From contig NZ_DJKE01000012.1 in the NCBI RefSeq assembly GCF_002434505.1, positions 384,558-448,557 of the forward strand: 64,000 nt of DNA. The letters run 5' to 3'. This document shows positions 31,999 through 41,390 of this stretch, piece after piece; positions within the stretch are counted from its first letter, which is position 1, and each line of letters begins with the position of its first letter. Source of the stretch: Brevundimonas sp. UBA6550 (GTDB taxonomy: Bacteria > Pseudomonadota > Alphaproteobacteria > Caulobacterales > Caulobacteraceae). The position numbers were made by a program, and so were the translations under genes. Under the pieces are notes generated by a model. It had not been told where the DNA came from. It saw only the letters and a program-made list of their open reading frames with translations, and searched no databases.

Positions 31999-34053
31999 TT
32001 GCCCCTCCCCTCTGACACATCTGCAAGAATCCCGGCCTGGGTCTGCGCGCCCGGCGTGCTGAAGGTCCCGTTTCTCGACGTCTTCCTGGCCGACTACGAC
32101 CTGCGGCGACTGCCGGGAGACGATGTGCAGGCCGTGCTGGGCTGGGGCATGAAGCCGACGGCGGCGGCGGGGCGACGGTGGGCGCAGAAGAACGGACGGC
32201 CCTATGTGGCGCTGGAGGACGGGTTTCTGCGCTCGGTCGGCATCGGCGAGGCGGGCGCGACCAGCCTGAGCCTGATCGTCGACGATCTAGGCGTCTATTA
32301 CGATGCGACACGACCCAGCCGGTTGGAGCATCTGATCGCCAGCGCCGACGACTGGTGCGACGCCGCAATGGTCGCACGGGCGCGGGGGCTGATCGACCGG
32401 ATCGTGTCGTCAGGCGTGTCCAAGACCAATATGGGCGGGCCGCTGGAGGCCGGCTTGCTGAAGCCCGGCCGGCGCGTGCTGATCGTGGACCAGACGTTCG
32501 GGGACGCCTCCATCGCCTGTGGGCTGGCGACGGCGCAGAGCTTTGACGACATGATCGCCGCCGCCCGGCGCGACGAGCCGGACGCCCAGCTGATCGTCAA
32601 ACGCCACCCGGCGGTGGCGGCGGGTCGAAAGCGCGGCTGCGTCACCGACCTGGCCGGCGTGACCCTAGTCGATACGGACGTGCGGCCCGCAGAGCTTCTT
32701 GCGGCGGTGGATGCGGTCTATTGCGTGACCTCGGCGCTGGGGTTCGAGGCCCTGTTGCGGGGGCTGCCGGTGCGGTGTTTCGGGGCGCCCTTCTATTCCG
32801 GGTGGGGCCTGACGACCGATGCGGTCCAAACGAGGCGGCGCGGCGCGGCGCGGTCCATCGAACAGGTCGCCGCCGCCGCCCTGATCGCCTACAGCCGCTA
32901 TGTCGATCCGGTGACGGGCCAGCGATGCGAGGCCGAACAGGCGCTAGAGCGGTTGATCGCCCTGCGCGACCGGGCCGACCGGCTGGCGGGGTCGTGGTCG
33001 GCGGTGGGGTTCGCGCCGGCCAAGCGGCCGCCGGTGCGCCGTCTGCTGAACTCGCCCAAGGCGTCGATGCGTTATTTCATGTCGCCGTCGCGCGCCGCCG
33101 CCCACGCTAAAGCGACCGACGGCCGGCTGATCTGGTGGGCGGGCAAGGAGAGCGAGGCGACGCGGCAGGCTGCGGCTTCGTTTGACGGCCCAACGGTGCG
33201 GATGGAAGACGGCTTCATCCGTTCGCGCGGCCTGGGGTCCGATTTCGTCGGCGCCCTGTCGGTCGCCCTGGACGATCAGGGGGTCTATTACGACCCGTCG
33301 CGGCCGTCGCGGCTGGAGACCCTGATCGAGACATCGGACCTGTCGCCTGTTCAGTTGGCGCGGGCGGCCGCCCTGCGGATGCGCGTGGTCGATGCGGGCC
33401 TGTCGAAATACAACCTGAGGGGTCAGGCGCCGACCGGCTGGCCAGTCGATCGCGACATCCTGCTGGTCGTCGGTCAGGTCGAGAACGACAAGTCGATCCT
33501 GCTGGGCTGCGCATCCGATCTGAACACCAACTCGGCCCTGGTCGAGGCGGCGCGGCGCGATCATCCGGACGCCTTTCTGGTCTATCGCAATCACCCCGAC
33601 GTGCTGGCCGGCAACCGGCCGGGGCGGCTGGACGCCGGGGCCATGGCCTCGGTCGATGCGGTGGGCGACGGGCTGGATATCGTCGACTGTCTGAACGCCT
33701 GTCGGCGGGTGGCGACCCTGACCTCGCTGACCGGGTTCGAGGCGCTGATGCGGGGCAAGGCGGTGTCGGTCTATGGGCGGCCCTTCTATGCGGGATGGGG
33801 GCTGACCGACGACCGGCTGACGTTCGAGCGCCGCCGTCGCCGCGCCGGCGTCGATCACCTGGTCCACGCCGCCCTGATCGCCTATCCCCTCTATGTCACG
33901 CCCGAGGGCTGGCCGTGCGAGGCCGAGGATCTGGTGGACCGGCTGATCGCCGCGCGCGACCAACCACACCCCAAGGCGCCCCGCGGCCAGGTGCAACGCT
34001 GGGCCGCCGGCATCATCGCCAGTCTCGACCGCAGGCCGCCGCCGTCCTATTGA
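31999..34053 (+). CDS. kpsC: Capsule beta-Kdo transferase, KpsC-like (two tandem modules)
   Basis: The product is about 684 residues, very near E. coli KpsC, with an internal duplication. Module 1 (about 15-330) and module 2 (about 350-680) share ALEDGFLRSVGIG / RMEDGFIRSRGLGSDF, VYYDATRPSRLE / VYYDPSRPSRLE, GFEALLRG / GFEALMRG and FYSGWGLT / FYAGWGLT. KpsC builds the poly-Kdo linker on phosphatidylglycerol for ABC-transported capsules. The start is uncertain: TTG 31999 gives family length and avoids the repeat; ATG 31912 lies inside the palindromic repeat. No other capsule genes are nearby. Confidence 0.8.
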   Translation: MPLPSDTSARIPAWVCAPGVLKVPFLDVFLADYDLRRLPGDDVQAVLGWGMKPTAAAGRRWAQKNGRPYVALEDGFLRSVGIGEAGATSLSLIVDDLGVYYDATRPSRLEHLIASADDWCDAAMVARARGLIDRIVSSGVSKTNMGGPLEAGLLKPGRRVLIVDQTFGDASIACGLATAQSFDDMIAAARRDEPDAQLIVKRHPAVAAGRKRGCVTDLAGVTLVDTDVRPAELLAAVDAVYCVTSALGFEALLRGLPVRCFGAPFYSGWGLTTDAVQTRRRGAARSIEQVAAAALIAYSRYVDPVTGQRCEAEQALERLIALRDRADRLAGSWSAVGFAPAKRPPVRRLLNSPKASMRYFMSPSRAAAHAKATDGRLIWWAGKESEATRQAAASFDGPTVRMEDGFIRSRGLGSDFVGALSVALDDQGVYYDPSRPSRLETLIETSDLSPVQLARAAALRMRVVDAGLSKYNLRGQAPTGWPVDRDILLVVGQVENDKSILLGCASDLNTNSALVEAARRDHPDAFLVYRNHPDVLAGNRPGRLDAGAMASVDAVGDGLDIVDCLNACRRVATLTSLTGFEALMRGKAVSVYGRPFYAGWGLTDDRLTFERRRRRAGVDHLVHAALIAYPLYVTPEGWPCEAEDLVDRLIAARDQPHPKAPRGQVQRWAAGIIASLDRRPPPSY

Positions 34054-34078
34054 TGCGTTCGAATAGGAAACGGACCTT

Positions 34079-34165
34079 CCTCAAGCAGCGAGGCCCCGCG
34101 GGCCGAGCGATAGGAACAAATCTCCTCAAGCAGCGAGACGCCGGGCGTCGAGCGATAGGAACAGA
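34079..34165 (+). repeat. Two tandem 42-nt hairpin repeats with covarying stems
   Basis: Units at 34079-34120 and 34124-34165 share CTCAAGCAGCGAG and CGAGCGATAGGAACA. The central stem differs by paired changes: GGCCC/GGGCC in the first, GACGC/GCGTC in the second. A partial third copy (ATAGGAAAC) lies at 34063-34071. They end 5 bp before the GTG start of the FabH-like gene. Confidence 0.65.
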
Positions 34166-34170
34166 ATAAA

Positions 34171-35322
34171 GTGACCCACGCCGTCATCGCCGCCACCGGC
34201 CTCTTCACTCCCGAGCAGTCGGTGTCCAACGCCGAACTGGTCGACAGCTACAACGCCTGGGCCGACGGCTGGAACGCCCGTCACGCCGCCCAGATCGAGG
34301 CCGGCGAGCTTGAGGCCAAGGCCCACTCCTCGCCCGAGTTCATCGAAAAGGCGTCGGGCATCAAGAGCCGTTTCGTGCTGGACAAGGCCGGCATCATCGA
34401 CCCCGAGCGGATGGCCCCGAACCTGGCCGAACGGTCGAACGACGAGCTGTCCATTCTGGCGGAAATGGCGGTCAAGGCCGCGCGTCAGGCGATCGCGGCC
34501 TGGGGCAAGCCGGCGTCGGAGATCGGCGCCGTCCTGTGCGCCGCCTCGAACATGCAGCGCGCCTATCCCGCCATCGCCATCGAGGTCCAGCAGGCGCTGG
34601 GGATCGAAGGCTTCGCCTTTGACATGAATGTGGCCTGCAGTTCGGCGACCTTCGGCATCAAGACGGCGGCGGACTTCATCGCCAGCGGCTCGGTCAAGGC
34701 GGTGCTGATGGTCAACCCGGAAGTCTGTTCGGCCCACCTGAACTTCACAGACCGGGACAGCCATTTCATCTTCGGCGACGTGGCGACGGCGGTGATCGTG
34801 GAATCGTCCGAAACGGCGGGCCCCGGCGGCTGGGACGTGCTGGGCACGCGGCTGAAGACGACGTTCTCGAACAACATCCGCAACAATTTCGGCTTCTTGA
34901 ACCGCAATGCGCGCGACACCGCGCATCTGGATACGCCGACCGCCGACGACAGCGTGCAGAACGACAAGCTGTTCATCCAGCAGGGCCGCAAGGTCTTCCG
35001 CGACGTGGTGCCGATGGTGTCGGACATGATCGTGGATCACGCGGGCGAACTGGGCGTCGATCCGCATGAGTTGAAGCGGCTGTGGCTGCACCAGGCCAAC
35101 ATCAACATGAACACGATGATCGGCAAGAAGGTGCTGGGGCGCGAGCCTTCGGCGGACGAGAACGTCATCATTCTGGACGACTACGCCAACACCTCCTCGG
35201 CCGGGTCGATCATCGCCTTCCACCTGCACAACGACGGGTTCGAGGCGGGCGAGACGGGCCTGATCTGCAGCTTCGGCGCCGGCTATTCGGCCGGGACCGT
35301 CTTTGTCAGAAAGCGCGCGTAA
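34171..35322 (+). CDS. Beta-ketoacyl-ACP synthase III-like thiolase-fold enzyme
   Basis: This 383-residue protein of the FabH family carries the catalytic Cys in NVACSSATFG (about residue 156), His in WLHQANINMN and Asn in DDYANTSSAGS. It is longer than housekeeping FabH (about 320), with an extra N-terminal segment (WADGWNARHAAQIEAGELEAKAHSS), as in a subgroup common in alphaproteobacteria. It would start or extend a fatty acyl or special lipid chain. The start codon is GTG; the SD-like AGGAACAG lies at the end of the tandem hairpin repeat. Confidence 0.85.
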   Translation: MTHAVIAATGLFTPEQSVSNAELVDSYNAWADGWNARHAAQIEAGELEAKAHSSPEFIEKASGIKSRFVLDKAGIIDPERMAPNLAERSNDELSILAEMAVKAARQAIAAWGKPASEIGAVLCAASNMQRAYPAIAIEVQQALGIEGFAFDMNVACSSATFGIKTAADFIASGSVKAVLMVNPEVCSAHLNFTDRDSHFIFGDVATAVIVESSETAGPGGWDVLGTRLKTTFSNNIRNNFGFLNRNARDTAHLDTPTADDSVQNDKLFIQQGRKVFRDVVPMVSDMIVDHAGELGVDPHELKRLWLHQANINMNTMIGKKVLGREPSADENVIILDDYANTSSAGSIIAFHLHNDGFEAGETGLICSFGAGYSAGTVFVRKRA

Positions 35323-35365
35323 TGGCTGGGTTCAATCGACATTCGAGAAGATAGGTCTCTCAATT

Positions 35366-35494
35366 CGTCATTCCGGGGCTGAGCGCAGCGAAGAACCCGG
35401 AACCCAGGGCCACATGCGTGTTGCTGGCCCCATTTAACGCCTAAGGCGCTTCTCCTGGGTTCCGGGTTCGTCCTACGGACGCCCCGGAATGACG
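35366..35494. repeat. Long inverted repeat between convergent genes
   Basis: Outer arms CGTCATTCCGGGGC / GCCCCGGAATGACG (14 bp) and inner arms GAACCCGGAACCCAGG / CCTGGGTTCCGGGTTC (16 bp) form a perfect nested hairpin. It separates the FabH-like gene from the convergent DoxX gene and may also stop transcription from both sides. Confidence 0.75.
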
Positions 35495-35519
35495 TCAGCA
35501 GGCCGAATGTCGATTGAAC

Positions 35520-35981
35520 CTAAAGCCGGGGCAGGAAGAGAACGAAGTCCAGGCTCCACAGCCCCAGCCCGTTGGCGATCAACCAGACCAGGATCACCAT
35601 CAGAAGCGTCTCGGGCAGGTCGAAATAGCTCGACAGGCGAAAGCCCAGACTGGCCCCCTTCACCGATTTGGACGCCACCGTGACCAGCGCAACGGCGCAG
35701 ATGACCAGCAGGACCAGGGCCGCCACGCTGCTGAACAGGCCCATGATCAAGAGGGCGCCGAAGGCGAACTCGCACACCGAGACAAATTTGGCTGTCTGGC
35801 GCGGCGCGGCCACGCCGGCCTCGACCATCGTCTTCTGCATCTTCTCGGCCTGGGCCGGGGTGAACAGCTTGTAGAAGCCGGACAGGAAGAACATCCCCCC
35901 GACGACCACCCGCGCGATCAGAGGCGCGATATCCATCAGCGCCGGAACGCCCAGGCCGAAGCCGCGATACAGGTCGATCAT
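35520..35981 (-). CDS. DoxX-family membrane protein
   Basis: This 153-residue protein has four hydrophobic segments, with the family start APLIARVVVGGMFFLSGFYKLF and the motif EFAFGALLIMG. ATG 35981 (MIDLYRGFGLG) is preferred to an upstream in-frame start at 36017. DoxX/SURF4-like proteins are inner-membrane proteins linked to redox stress; the exact role is unknown. Confidence 0.75.
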   Translation of the reverse strand: MIDLYRGFGLGVPALMDIAPLIARVVVGGMFFLSGFYKLFTPAQAEKMQKTMVEAGVAAPRQTAKFVSVCEFAFGALLIMGLFSSVAALVLLVICAVALVTVASKSVKGASLGFRLSSYFDLPETLLMVILVWLIANGLGLWSLDFVLFLPRL

Positions 35982-36021
35982 GGGGATAAGGGCTCCGCTG
36001 TATGGCGGAGCGTTCAATGCC

Positions 36022-37215
36022 TCAGGGCCGGGTCGGTTGCCCCTTGGGATGGGCCGCCTTCCATTCCATGGCGCTGCGGATGCGGTTCTCCACGCTGGGG
36101 TGATCGTAGAAGAGGAACTCCTCGACCGCCGAGGGCGACGGCGCGCGGTATTCGGCGGTCTTGATCAGGGCCTTGGACAGGCCGTCGGGTTCGTTGGCGT
36201 GAACCAGCGAGAAGCGGTCCGCGTCCGCCTCCATCGTGCGGGTCATGGTCGCCGAGATCGGCGTGGCCAGGACGCCCAGGAAGGCCAGGACAAGCGCCAG
36301 GATCGGCAGGCCGGCGGGATCGGAAATGTCGCCCACCGACCGCGCGCCCAGCAGACGCCGCACGGTCGGGTAAAGTCGATCCGTCAGCCAGAAGCCCAGG
36401 GCGCTCAGCACGATCAGGATGCCGACCGTCCACAACAGGTGGGCGTGGGCGTAGTGGCCCATTTCGTGTCCGACAACGCCGCGCACCTCGGCCAGGTCCG
36501 CGCCCTTCTTGAACATGGTGTCGCTCATGGCCACGCGCGCCGAGCCGAACAGGCCCGAGACATTGGCGGTGTAGCGGTCGGACTGTTTGGAGCCGTCGTA
36601 GATGAAGATCTTGTCCGACGGCGTGCCCGTCTGTTTCGCCAGGGCCACCACCGCGTCGCGCACCGGCCCGTTCGGGGCGGGCGTATAGGTGTTGAAGATC
36701 GGCTCGATCACCAAGGGCGACACGATCAGACCGACGATGATGAAGGCGGCGGTGACGACCGAGGCCCACGCCCACCAGAACCGCCGCGCCCGCCGGATCA
36801 GGGCGTAGATGGCCACCAGCAGGGCCGCCCCGATCACCACGGAAATGGCGGCGCCGATGGCCGCCTCGCCCAGCCATCCGCCGAACGGCTGGCTGGTCAG
36901 GCCATACTGTTTTTCCCGCCACCAGCTTTCATAGATCGACCACGGCAGGGTCAGCGCCCAGCTCAGCGCCAAATAGACCAGGGCGACGGCGAAACTGGCC
37001 AGCAGGGGCCGGGGCTCGCTTCGCTCGATCCGGCGCCGGATCGCGACCAAAAGGTCTGTGCGCACGATGATCCAGGCGACCAGGGCCGACACCAGGAAGC
37101 TCCACAGGATCAGCCAGTGCGATCCATGGGTATAGGCGACGGCCCGCGCCGTTTCCTGCGGCGACAATGTCGCCAGCCACTGGGCCGTCGCGGCGGCCGG
37201 ATCGAAATTCGTCAT
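36022..37215 (-). CDS. M48-family (Ste24/HtpX-like) membrane zinc metallopeptidase
   Basis: This 397-residue protein has about six membrane segments, with the zinc motif HEMGH in GVVGHEMGHYAHAH and a downstream Glu in MEADADRFSL. The N-terminal membrane part and the loop TYTPAPNGPVRDAVV follow the Ste24 pattern. AAGGGAG seven bases before ATG 37215 decides the start. It likely degrades damaged membrane proteins. Confidence 0.85.
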   Translation of the reverse strand: MTNFDPAAATAQWLATLSPQETARAVAYTHGSHWLILWSFLVSALVAWIIVRTDLLVAIRRRIERSEPRPLLASFAVALVYLALSWALTLPWSIYESWWREKQYGLTSQPFGGWLGEAAIGAAISVVIGAALLVAIYALIRRARRFWWAWASVVTAAFIIVGLIVSPLVIEPIFNTYTPAPNGPVRDAVVALAKQTGTPSDKIFIYDGSKQSDRYTANVSGLFGSARVAMSDTMFKKGADLAEVRGVVGHEMGHYAHAHLLWTVGILIVLSALGFWLTDRLYPTVRRLLGARSVGDISDPAGLPILALVLAFLGVLATPISATMTRTMEADADRFSLVHANEPDGLSKALIKTAEYRAPSPSAVEEFLFYDHPSVENRIRSAMEWKAAHPKGQPTRP

Positions 37216-37360
37216 GGCGTTCTCCCTTGAGAGAACCAAAGCGCGCGACCCGCGTTATGTCAGGTTAATTCGCATCCATGCTGATTCTCGCGCGGCGACG
37301 CTTGAAACTGTCACAAGTTTTTGTCACCCATTCGCCTGTCGAGAACAGGGGATATCCCAG

Positions 37361-37621
37361 ATGGCTCACACGACGCCTAAGCAGGTGCTGGAAAGCTTGG
37401 CCAAGGACATCGCCGCCGTGCTGAAAAGCATGGGGGGTTCGGCGCATCAGAACATGGTCGTCGATTGCATCGCCGCCATGAAGCGCCAGCGCGGCGAAGC
37501 GGTCAATCCGCCCGACCTGCGCAACAAGATCATCGAAGCCTTCGAACAATATCGCGACTGGTTCGTGCGTCCGTTCGGCGAGGGTTCGCAACGCTGGGCC
37601 CTGGCCGGCGACTTCGCCTGA
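37361..37621 (+). CDS. Conserved small protein of unknown function
   Basis: This 86-residue protein starts MAHTTPKQVLESLAKDIAAVL. The mainly helical sequence has PPDLRNKIIEAFEQYRDWFVRPFGEGSQRWAL at its end, looking well ordered. ATG 37361 is used; the frame is open to 37214 but runs into the divergent protease gene promoter. No motif is recognised. Confidence 0.6.
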   Translation: MAHTTPKQVLESLAKDIAAVLKSMGGSAHQNMVVDCIAAMKRQRGEAVNPPDLRNKIIEAFEQYRDWFVRPFGEGSQRWALAGDFA

Positions 37622-37641
37622 CATCACGGCCTTGAACGCGA

Positions 37642-37669
37642 AAGGCGCGCTCCTTGCGGAGCGCGCCTT
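37642..37669. terminator. Bidirectional terminator hairpin
   Basis: AAGGCGCGCTCC (37642-37653) and GGAGCGCGCCTT (37658-37669) form a perfect 12-bp stem with a TTGC loop between two convergent genes. Confidence 0.75.
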
Positions 37670-37693
37670 CGTCGTTTCGGCTGACCCTAGGGA

Positions 37694-38221
37694 TCAGAAG
37701 CGACGGATGTAGCTGACCGAATAGGCGTCTGCCTTACCCGCATCGTCGCGGTAGTCGCGGCGGGTCCAGTCGGCGCGCACGCCGTTCACGCCGTCCAGGT
37801 AGTAGTTGGCGCCCGCGCCGTAGTTCCAGCTGTCGCCGCCGACGTCGGTGTCGGCGCCCGGGAACTTCTGCTTCAGCTCGGTGTGGCCGTAGCCGCCGCG
37901 CGCGAACAGTTCCAGCTTGTCGGAGACCGGCACCTTGCCGACCACGTAACCGGCGGCGTCCCACTCGTGCTTGATCTCGCCATCGACGCCGGCGACGGTG
38001 AAGTCGTCATGCTTGACGCCGACCGAAGCTTCGGTCTCGACAGCCAGGTAACGGTTGAGGTTCACGCCTAGGCGACCCGTGACGGCGCCGGTCGTTGCAT
38101 TGTCACCTTCAAGATGAGTGTAGCCCAAAGAGCCGTAACCACGCGGTTCGGGATTGGCCTGAGCAAATGCCGGCGCGGCGATTGCGGAAACGGCGACGGC
38201 GGCGAGAAGAATGTTACGCAT
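37694..38221 (-). CDS. Outer-membrane beta-barrel (porin-like) protein
   Basis: This 175-residue protein has a signal peptide (MRNILLAAVAVSAIAAPAFA, cleavage before QANPEP). The mature part consists of alternating amphipathic strands (YGSLGYTHLEG, LELFARGGYGHTEL, NYGAGANYYLDG) and ends in the outer-membrane insertion signal YIRRF. The size suggests an eight-stranded OmpA/Opa-type barrel without a peptidoglycan-binding domain. Confidence 0.8.
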   Translation of the reverse strand: MRNILLAAVAVSAIAAPAFAQANPEPRGYGSLGYTHLEGDNATTGAVTGRLGVNLNRYLAVETEASVGVKHDDFTVAGVDGEIKHEWDAAGYVVGKVPVSDKLELFARGGYGHTELKQKFPGADTDVGGDSWNYGAGANYYLDGVNGVRADWTRRDYRDDAGKADAYSVSYIRRF

Positions 38222-38395
38222 TGTTTCTTATGAACTCCTAGATGTGATGACCGGACCGATCATCGGCCCCATCCAGCGAGAGCTTAAATAGGTCACGACT
38301 TCATCTGTTCCAGGGGATGAGAAACACTGCGAATGCCTGTGGACGCCGAGACACATACATCGTTCCGTCAAGGTTGGCAGTTTTGTGACACAAAA

Positions 38396-38423
38396 AAGGG
38401 CAGCCTCCGCAGAGACCGCCCTT
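38396..38423 (-). terminator. Terminator downstream of ppdK
   Basis: On the minus strand AAGGGC ... GCCCTT forms the stem and TTTTTT follows (A-run at plus 38392-38397). It is followed by no other minus-strand gene for 170 bp. Confidence 0.55.
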
Positions 38424-38437
38424 GGATATCTCACACC

Positions 38438-38470
38438 CCGTCATCCTCGGGTCGAGCCCGAGGATGACGG
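38438..38470. repeat. Perfect 14-bp hairpin repeat behind ppdK
   Basis: CCGTCATCCTCGGG, TCGAG, CCCGAGGATGACGG. This is a common intergenic repeat type in Caulobacterales-like genomes and may add to termination of ppdK. Confidence 0.65.
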
Positions 38471-38485
38471 AAAGAAGTCGCTAAC

Positions 38486-41164
38486 CTAGCGATCCTTCTC
38501 GCGCTCGATGTTCAACGCCGCCTGCGCCGCCGCCAGGCGCGCGATCGGCACGCGGTAGGGCGAGCAGGAGACGTAATCCAGCCCGGCCTTCTCGCAGAAG
38601 GCGATGGAGGACGGGTCGCCGCCATGTTCGCCGCAGATGCCCAGCTTCACCTCGGGCCGCACGGCGCGACCGCGCTCGGCGGCGATCTCGATCAGGCCGC
38701 CCACGCCGTCCTGATCCAGACGCACGAATGGGTCCGTCTCGAAGATGCCCTTGTCCAGATAGGCCTGCAGGAACCGGCCCGAGTCGTCGCGGCTGATGCC
38801 GAACGTGGTCTGGGTCAGGTCGTTTGTGCCGAAGCTGAAGAACTGGGCGTATTCGGCCAGGTCCCCTGCGCGAATGGCGGCGCGCGGCAGTTCGATCATG
38901 GTGCCGACCAGATAGTCCACGCTGTCGCCCGCCTCTTCGAACACGGCCTTGGCGGTGCGGTCGGTCAGTTCGCGCAGATATTTCATCTCCAGACCCAGGG
39001 CGACCAGCGGGTGCATGATCTCCGGGATCGGCGCCCGACCCGATGTTTGCTTGACCTCCAGCGCGGCCTCCAGCACGGCCCGGACCTGCATCTCGTAGAT
39101 TTCGGGATAGGCGACGCCCAGGCGGCAACCGCGATGGCCCAGCATGGGGTTGGTCTCGTGCAGTTCCTTGGCGCGGCGCTTCAGCTTGTCGGCGTCGATG
39201 CCCGAAGAGGCGGCCAGGGCGTCGATGTCCTCGTCCGTGTGCGGGATGAACTCGTGCAGCGGCGGGTCCAGCAGGCGCACCGTCACCGGCAGGCCGGCCA
39301 TGATCTCGAACAGCTCCACGAAGTCGGACTTCTGGAACGGCGCGATCTTGGCCAGGGCCGTGCGGCGGCCCTTTTCGTCGTCGGCTAGGATCATTTCGCG
39401 GACCGCAGCGATGCGGCTGTCGTCGAAGAACATATGTTCGGTGCGACACAGGCCGATGCCCTCGGCGCCGAAACCGCGCGCGGTCTTGGCGTCCAGCGGG
39501 GTCTCGGCGTTGGCGCGGACCTTCAGGCGACGCACCTTGTCGGCCCAGCCCATCAGGGTCTGGAAGTCGCCGGTCAGCTCCGGCTCGATCATCGGCACGG
39601 CGCCGTCCAGCACCTCGCCCTTGGAGCCGTCGATGGTGATGATCTCGCCGGCCTTGAAGGTGCGGCCCCTCGCGGTGAAGACGCCCTTGGCCTCGTCGAT
39701 ATGGATTTCGCCGGCGCCGGAAACGCAGGCGCGTCCCATGCCGCGCGCCACGACGGCGGCGTGGCTGGTCATGCCGCCGCGTGCGGTGACGATGCCGCGC
39801 GCCGCGTGCATGCCGTGGATGTCCTCCGGGCTGGTCTCCTCGCGCACCAGGATCACCGCCTCGCCGAGACCCGACATCCGTTCGGCCTCGTCGGCGTCGA
39901 AGACGATCTTGCCGGTCGCCGCGCCGGGCGAGGCCGGCAGGCCGGCGGCGACCACGGTGCGGGCGGCGTCCGGGTCCAGCGTCGGGTGCAGCAGCTGGTC
40001 CAGAGCCGACGGCTCGACCCGGCTGATGGCCTCTTCCTGAGAGATCACGCCCTCGGCGGCCAGATCGACCGCCACCTTCAGCGCCGACTTGGCCGTGCGT
40101 TTGCCGTTGCGGGTCTGCAGCATCCACAGACGGCCCTGTTCGACCGTGAACTCGATGTCCTGCATGTCGCGGTAGTGGCTCTCCAGCGTGTTCACCACCG
40201 TGACGAACTGGCCGAAGACTTCCGGCATGGCCTCTTCCATCGAGGGAGCGGTTTCGCCCATCTCCTCGCGGCCGATCTTGGTCAGGGACTGGGGCGTGCG
40301 GATGCCGGCGACCACGTCTTCACCTTGCGCGTTGATCAGGAACTCGCCGTACAGGCGCGCCTCGCCGGTCGAGGGATTGCGGGTGAAGGCTACGCCGGTC
40401 GCGGACGTCTCGCCCATGTTTCCGAACACCATCGACTGGACGCTGACGGCCGTGCCCCAGCTTTCGGGGATGTCGTGCATCCGACGATAGAATTTGGCCC
40501 GGTCGTTCATCCAACTGGCGAAGACGGCGCCCACGGCGCCCCACAGCTGGTCCTTGGGGTCCTGCGGGAAGGCGTGACCCAGCTCGCGCTCTACCACGGC
40601 CTTGTAGTCCACGACCACCTTCTGCCAGTCTTCGGCGGTCAGGTCGGTGTCGACGGTGACGCCCAGACGATCCTTGTGCTGGTCCAGCACCTCTTCGAAA
40701 TCGTCATGGCTGAGGCCCAGCACGACGTTCGAATACATGGTGATGAAGCGGCGATAGCTGTCGAAGGCGAAGCGACGGTCGCCCGACAGCTTGGCCAGGC
40801 CCTCGACCGTCTGGTCGTTCAGACCCAGGTTCAGCACCGTGTCCATCATGCCCGGCATGGACGCCCGCGCGCCCGAACGGACCGAGACCAGCAGCGGATT
40901 CTCGACATCGCCGAACGTCTTGCCGACGATCCCCTCGACCTTCTCCAGCGCAGTCTGGACCTGGGCCTCCAGATCGGCGGGATAGGTTTCGCCATTGGCG
41001 TAATAGTGGGTGCAGACCTCGGTGGTGACGGTGAAGCCCGGCGGCACCGGCAGGCCCAGCGACGACATCTCCGCCAGATTGGCGCCCTTGCCGCCCAGAA
41101 GGTTCTTCATCGACGCATCGCCGTCGGCGGAGCCTCCGCCGAAGCCGTACACCCACTTGGTCAT
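38486..41164 (-). CDS. ppdK: Pyruvate, phosphate dikinase
   Basis: This 892-residue protein interconverts pyruvate, ATP and phosphate with PEP, AMP and PPi. The N-terminal ATP-grasp part starts MTKWVYGFGGGSADGDAS with LLGGKGANLAEM. The phosphohistidine swivelling domain carries GGMTSHAAVVARGMG. The C-terminal PEP-binding barrel has GLCRTEHMFF, GTNDLTQTTFG and the active-site Cys in GICGEHGGD. AGGGACTACAAG precedes ATG 41164. The length matches the family. It likely supports gluconeogenesis from organic acids. Confidence 0.95.
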   Translation of the reverse strand: MTKWVYGFGGGSADGDASMKNLLGGKGANLAEMSSLGLPVPPGFTVTTEVCTHYYANGETYPADLEAQVQTALEKVEGIVGKTFGDVENPLLVSVRSGARASMPGMMDTVLNLGLNDQTVEGLAKLSGDRRFAFDSYRRFITMYSNVVLGLSHDDFEEVLDQHKDRLGVTVDTDLTAEDWQKVVVDYKAVVERELGHAFPQDPKDQLWGAVGAVFASWMNDRAKFYRRMHDIPESWGTAVSVQSMVFGNMGETSATGVAFTRNPSTGEARLYGEFLINAQGEDVVAGIRTPQSLTKIGREEMGETAPSMEEAMPEVFGQFVTVVNTLESHYRDMQDIEFTVEQGRLWMLQTRNGKRTAKSALKVAVDLAAEGVISQEEAISRVEPSALDQLLHPTLDPDAARTVVAAGLPASPGAATGKIVFDADEAERMSGLGEAVILVREETSPEDIHGMHAARGIVTARGGMTSHAAVVARGMGRACVSGAGEIHIDEAKGVFTARGRTFKAGEIITIDGSKGEVLDGAVPMIEPELTGDFQTLMGWADKVRRLKVRANAETPLDAKTARGFGAEGIGLCRTEHMFFDDSRIAAVREMILADDEKGRRTALAKIAPFQKSDFVELFEIMAGLPVTVRLLDPPLHEFIPHTDEDIDALAASSGIDADKLKRRAKELHETNPMLGHRGCRLGVAYPEIYEMQVRAVLEAALEVKQTSGRAPIPEIMHPLVALGLEMKYLRELTDRTAKAVFEEAGDSVDYLVGTMIELPRAAIRAGDLAEYAQFFSFGTNDLTQTTFGISRDDSGRFLQAYLDKGIFETDPFVRLDQDGVGGLIEIAAERGRAVRPEVKLGICGEHGGDPSSIAFCEKAGLDYVSCSPYRVPIARLAAAQAALNIEREKDR

Positions 41165-41304
41165 CTTGTAGTCCCTGAGCTTTGTCGGATCGTTCGGCGG
41201 GTTCGCCCCGCTCGCACATGCAGCATGATCTAGCGCGGGCGATCCGGCTTGACCATGGCGGATGTAACAATGCGTGACCGGGAGGACGGTTTCTTGACGC
41301 CCGC

Positions 41305-41390
41305 GTCTCCTCCCCATGAATGGGGAGGGGGACCGCCCCCGGGTCTCGCCAAAGGCGAGCCCGAGGACAGGCTAAGCGGTGGAGGGGTTC
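41305..41390. repeat. Left flanking palindromic repeat of the DUF559 gene
   Basis: It shares TCTCCTCCCCAT, GGTCTCGCCAAAGGCGAGCC and AGCGGTGGAGGGG with the copy at 31764-31929. It ends exactly where the DUF559 frame begins. Confidence 0.7.

Noticed and set aside
39434..41233. 599-codon plus-strand frame opposite ppdK
   Set aside because: Shadow of ppdK; the amino-acid composition (His, Gln, Asp, Gly) is that of an antisense frame.
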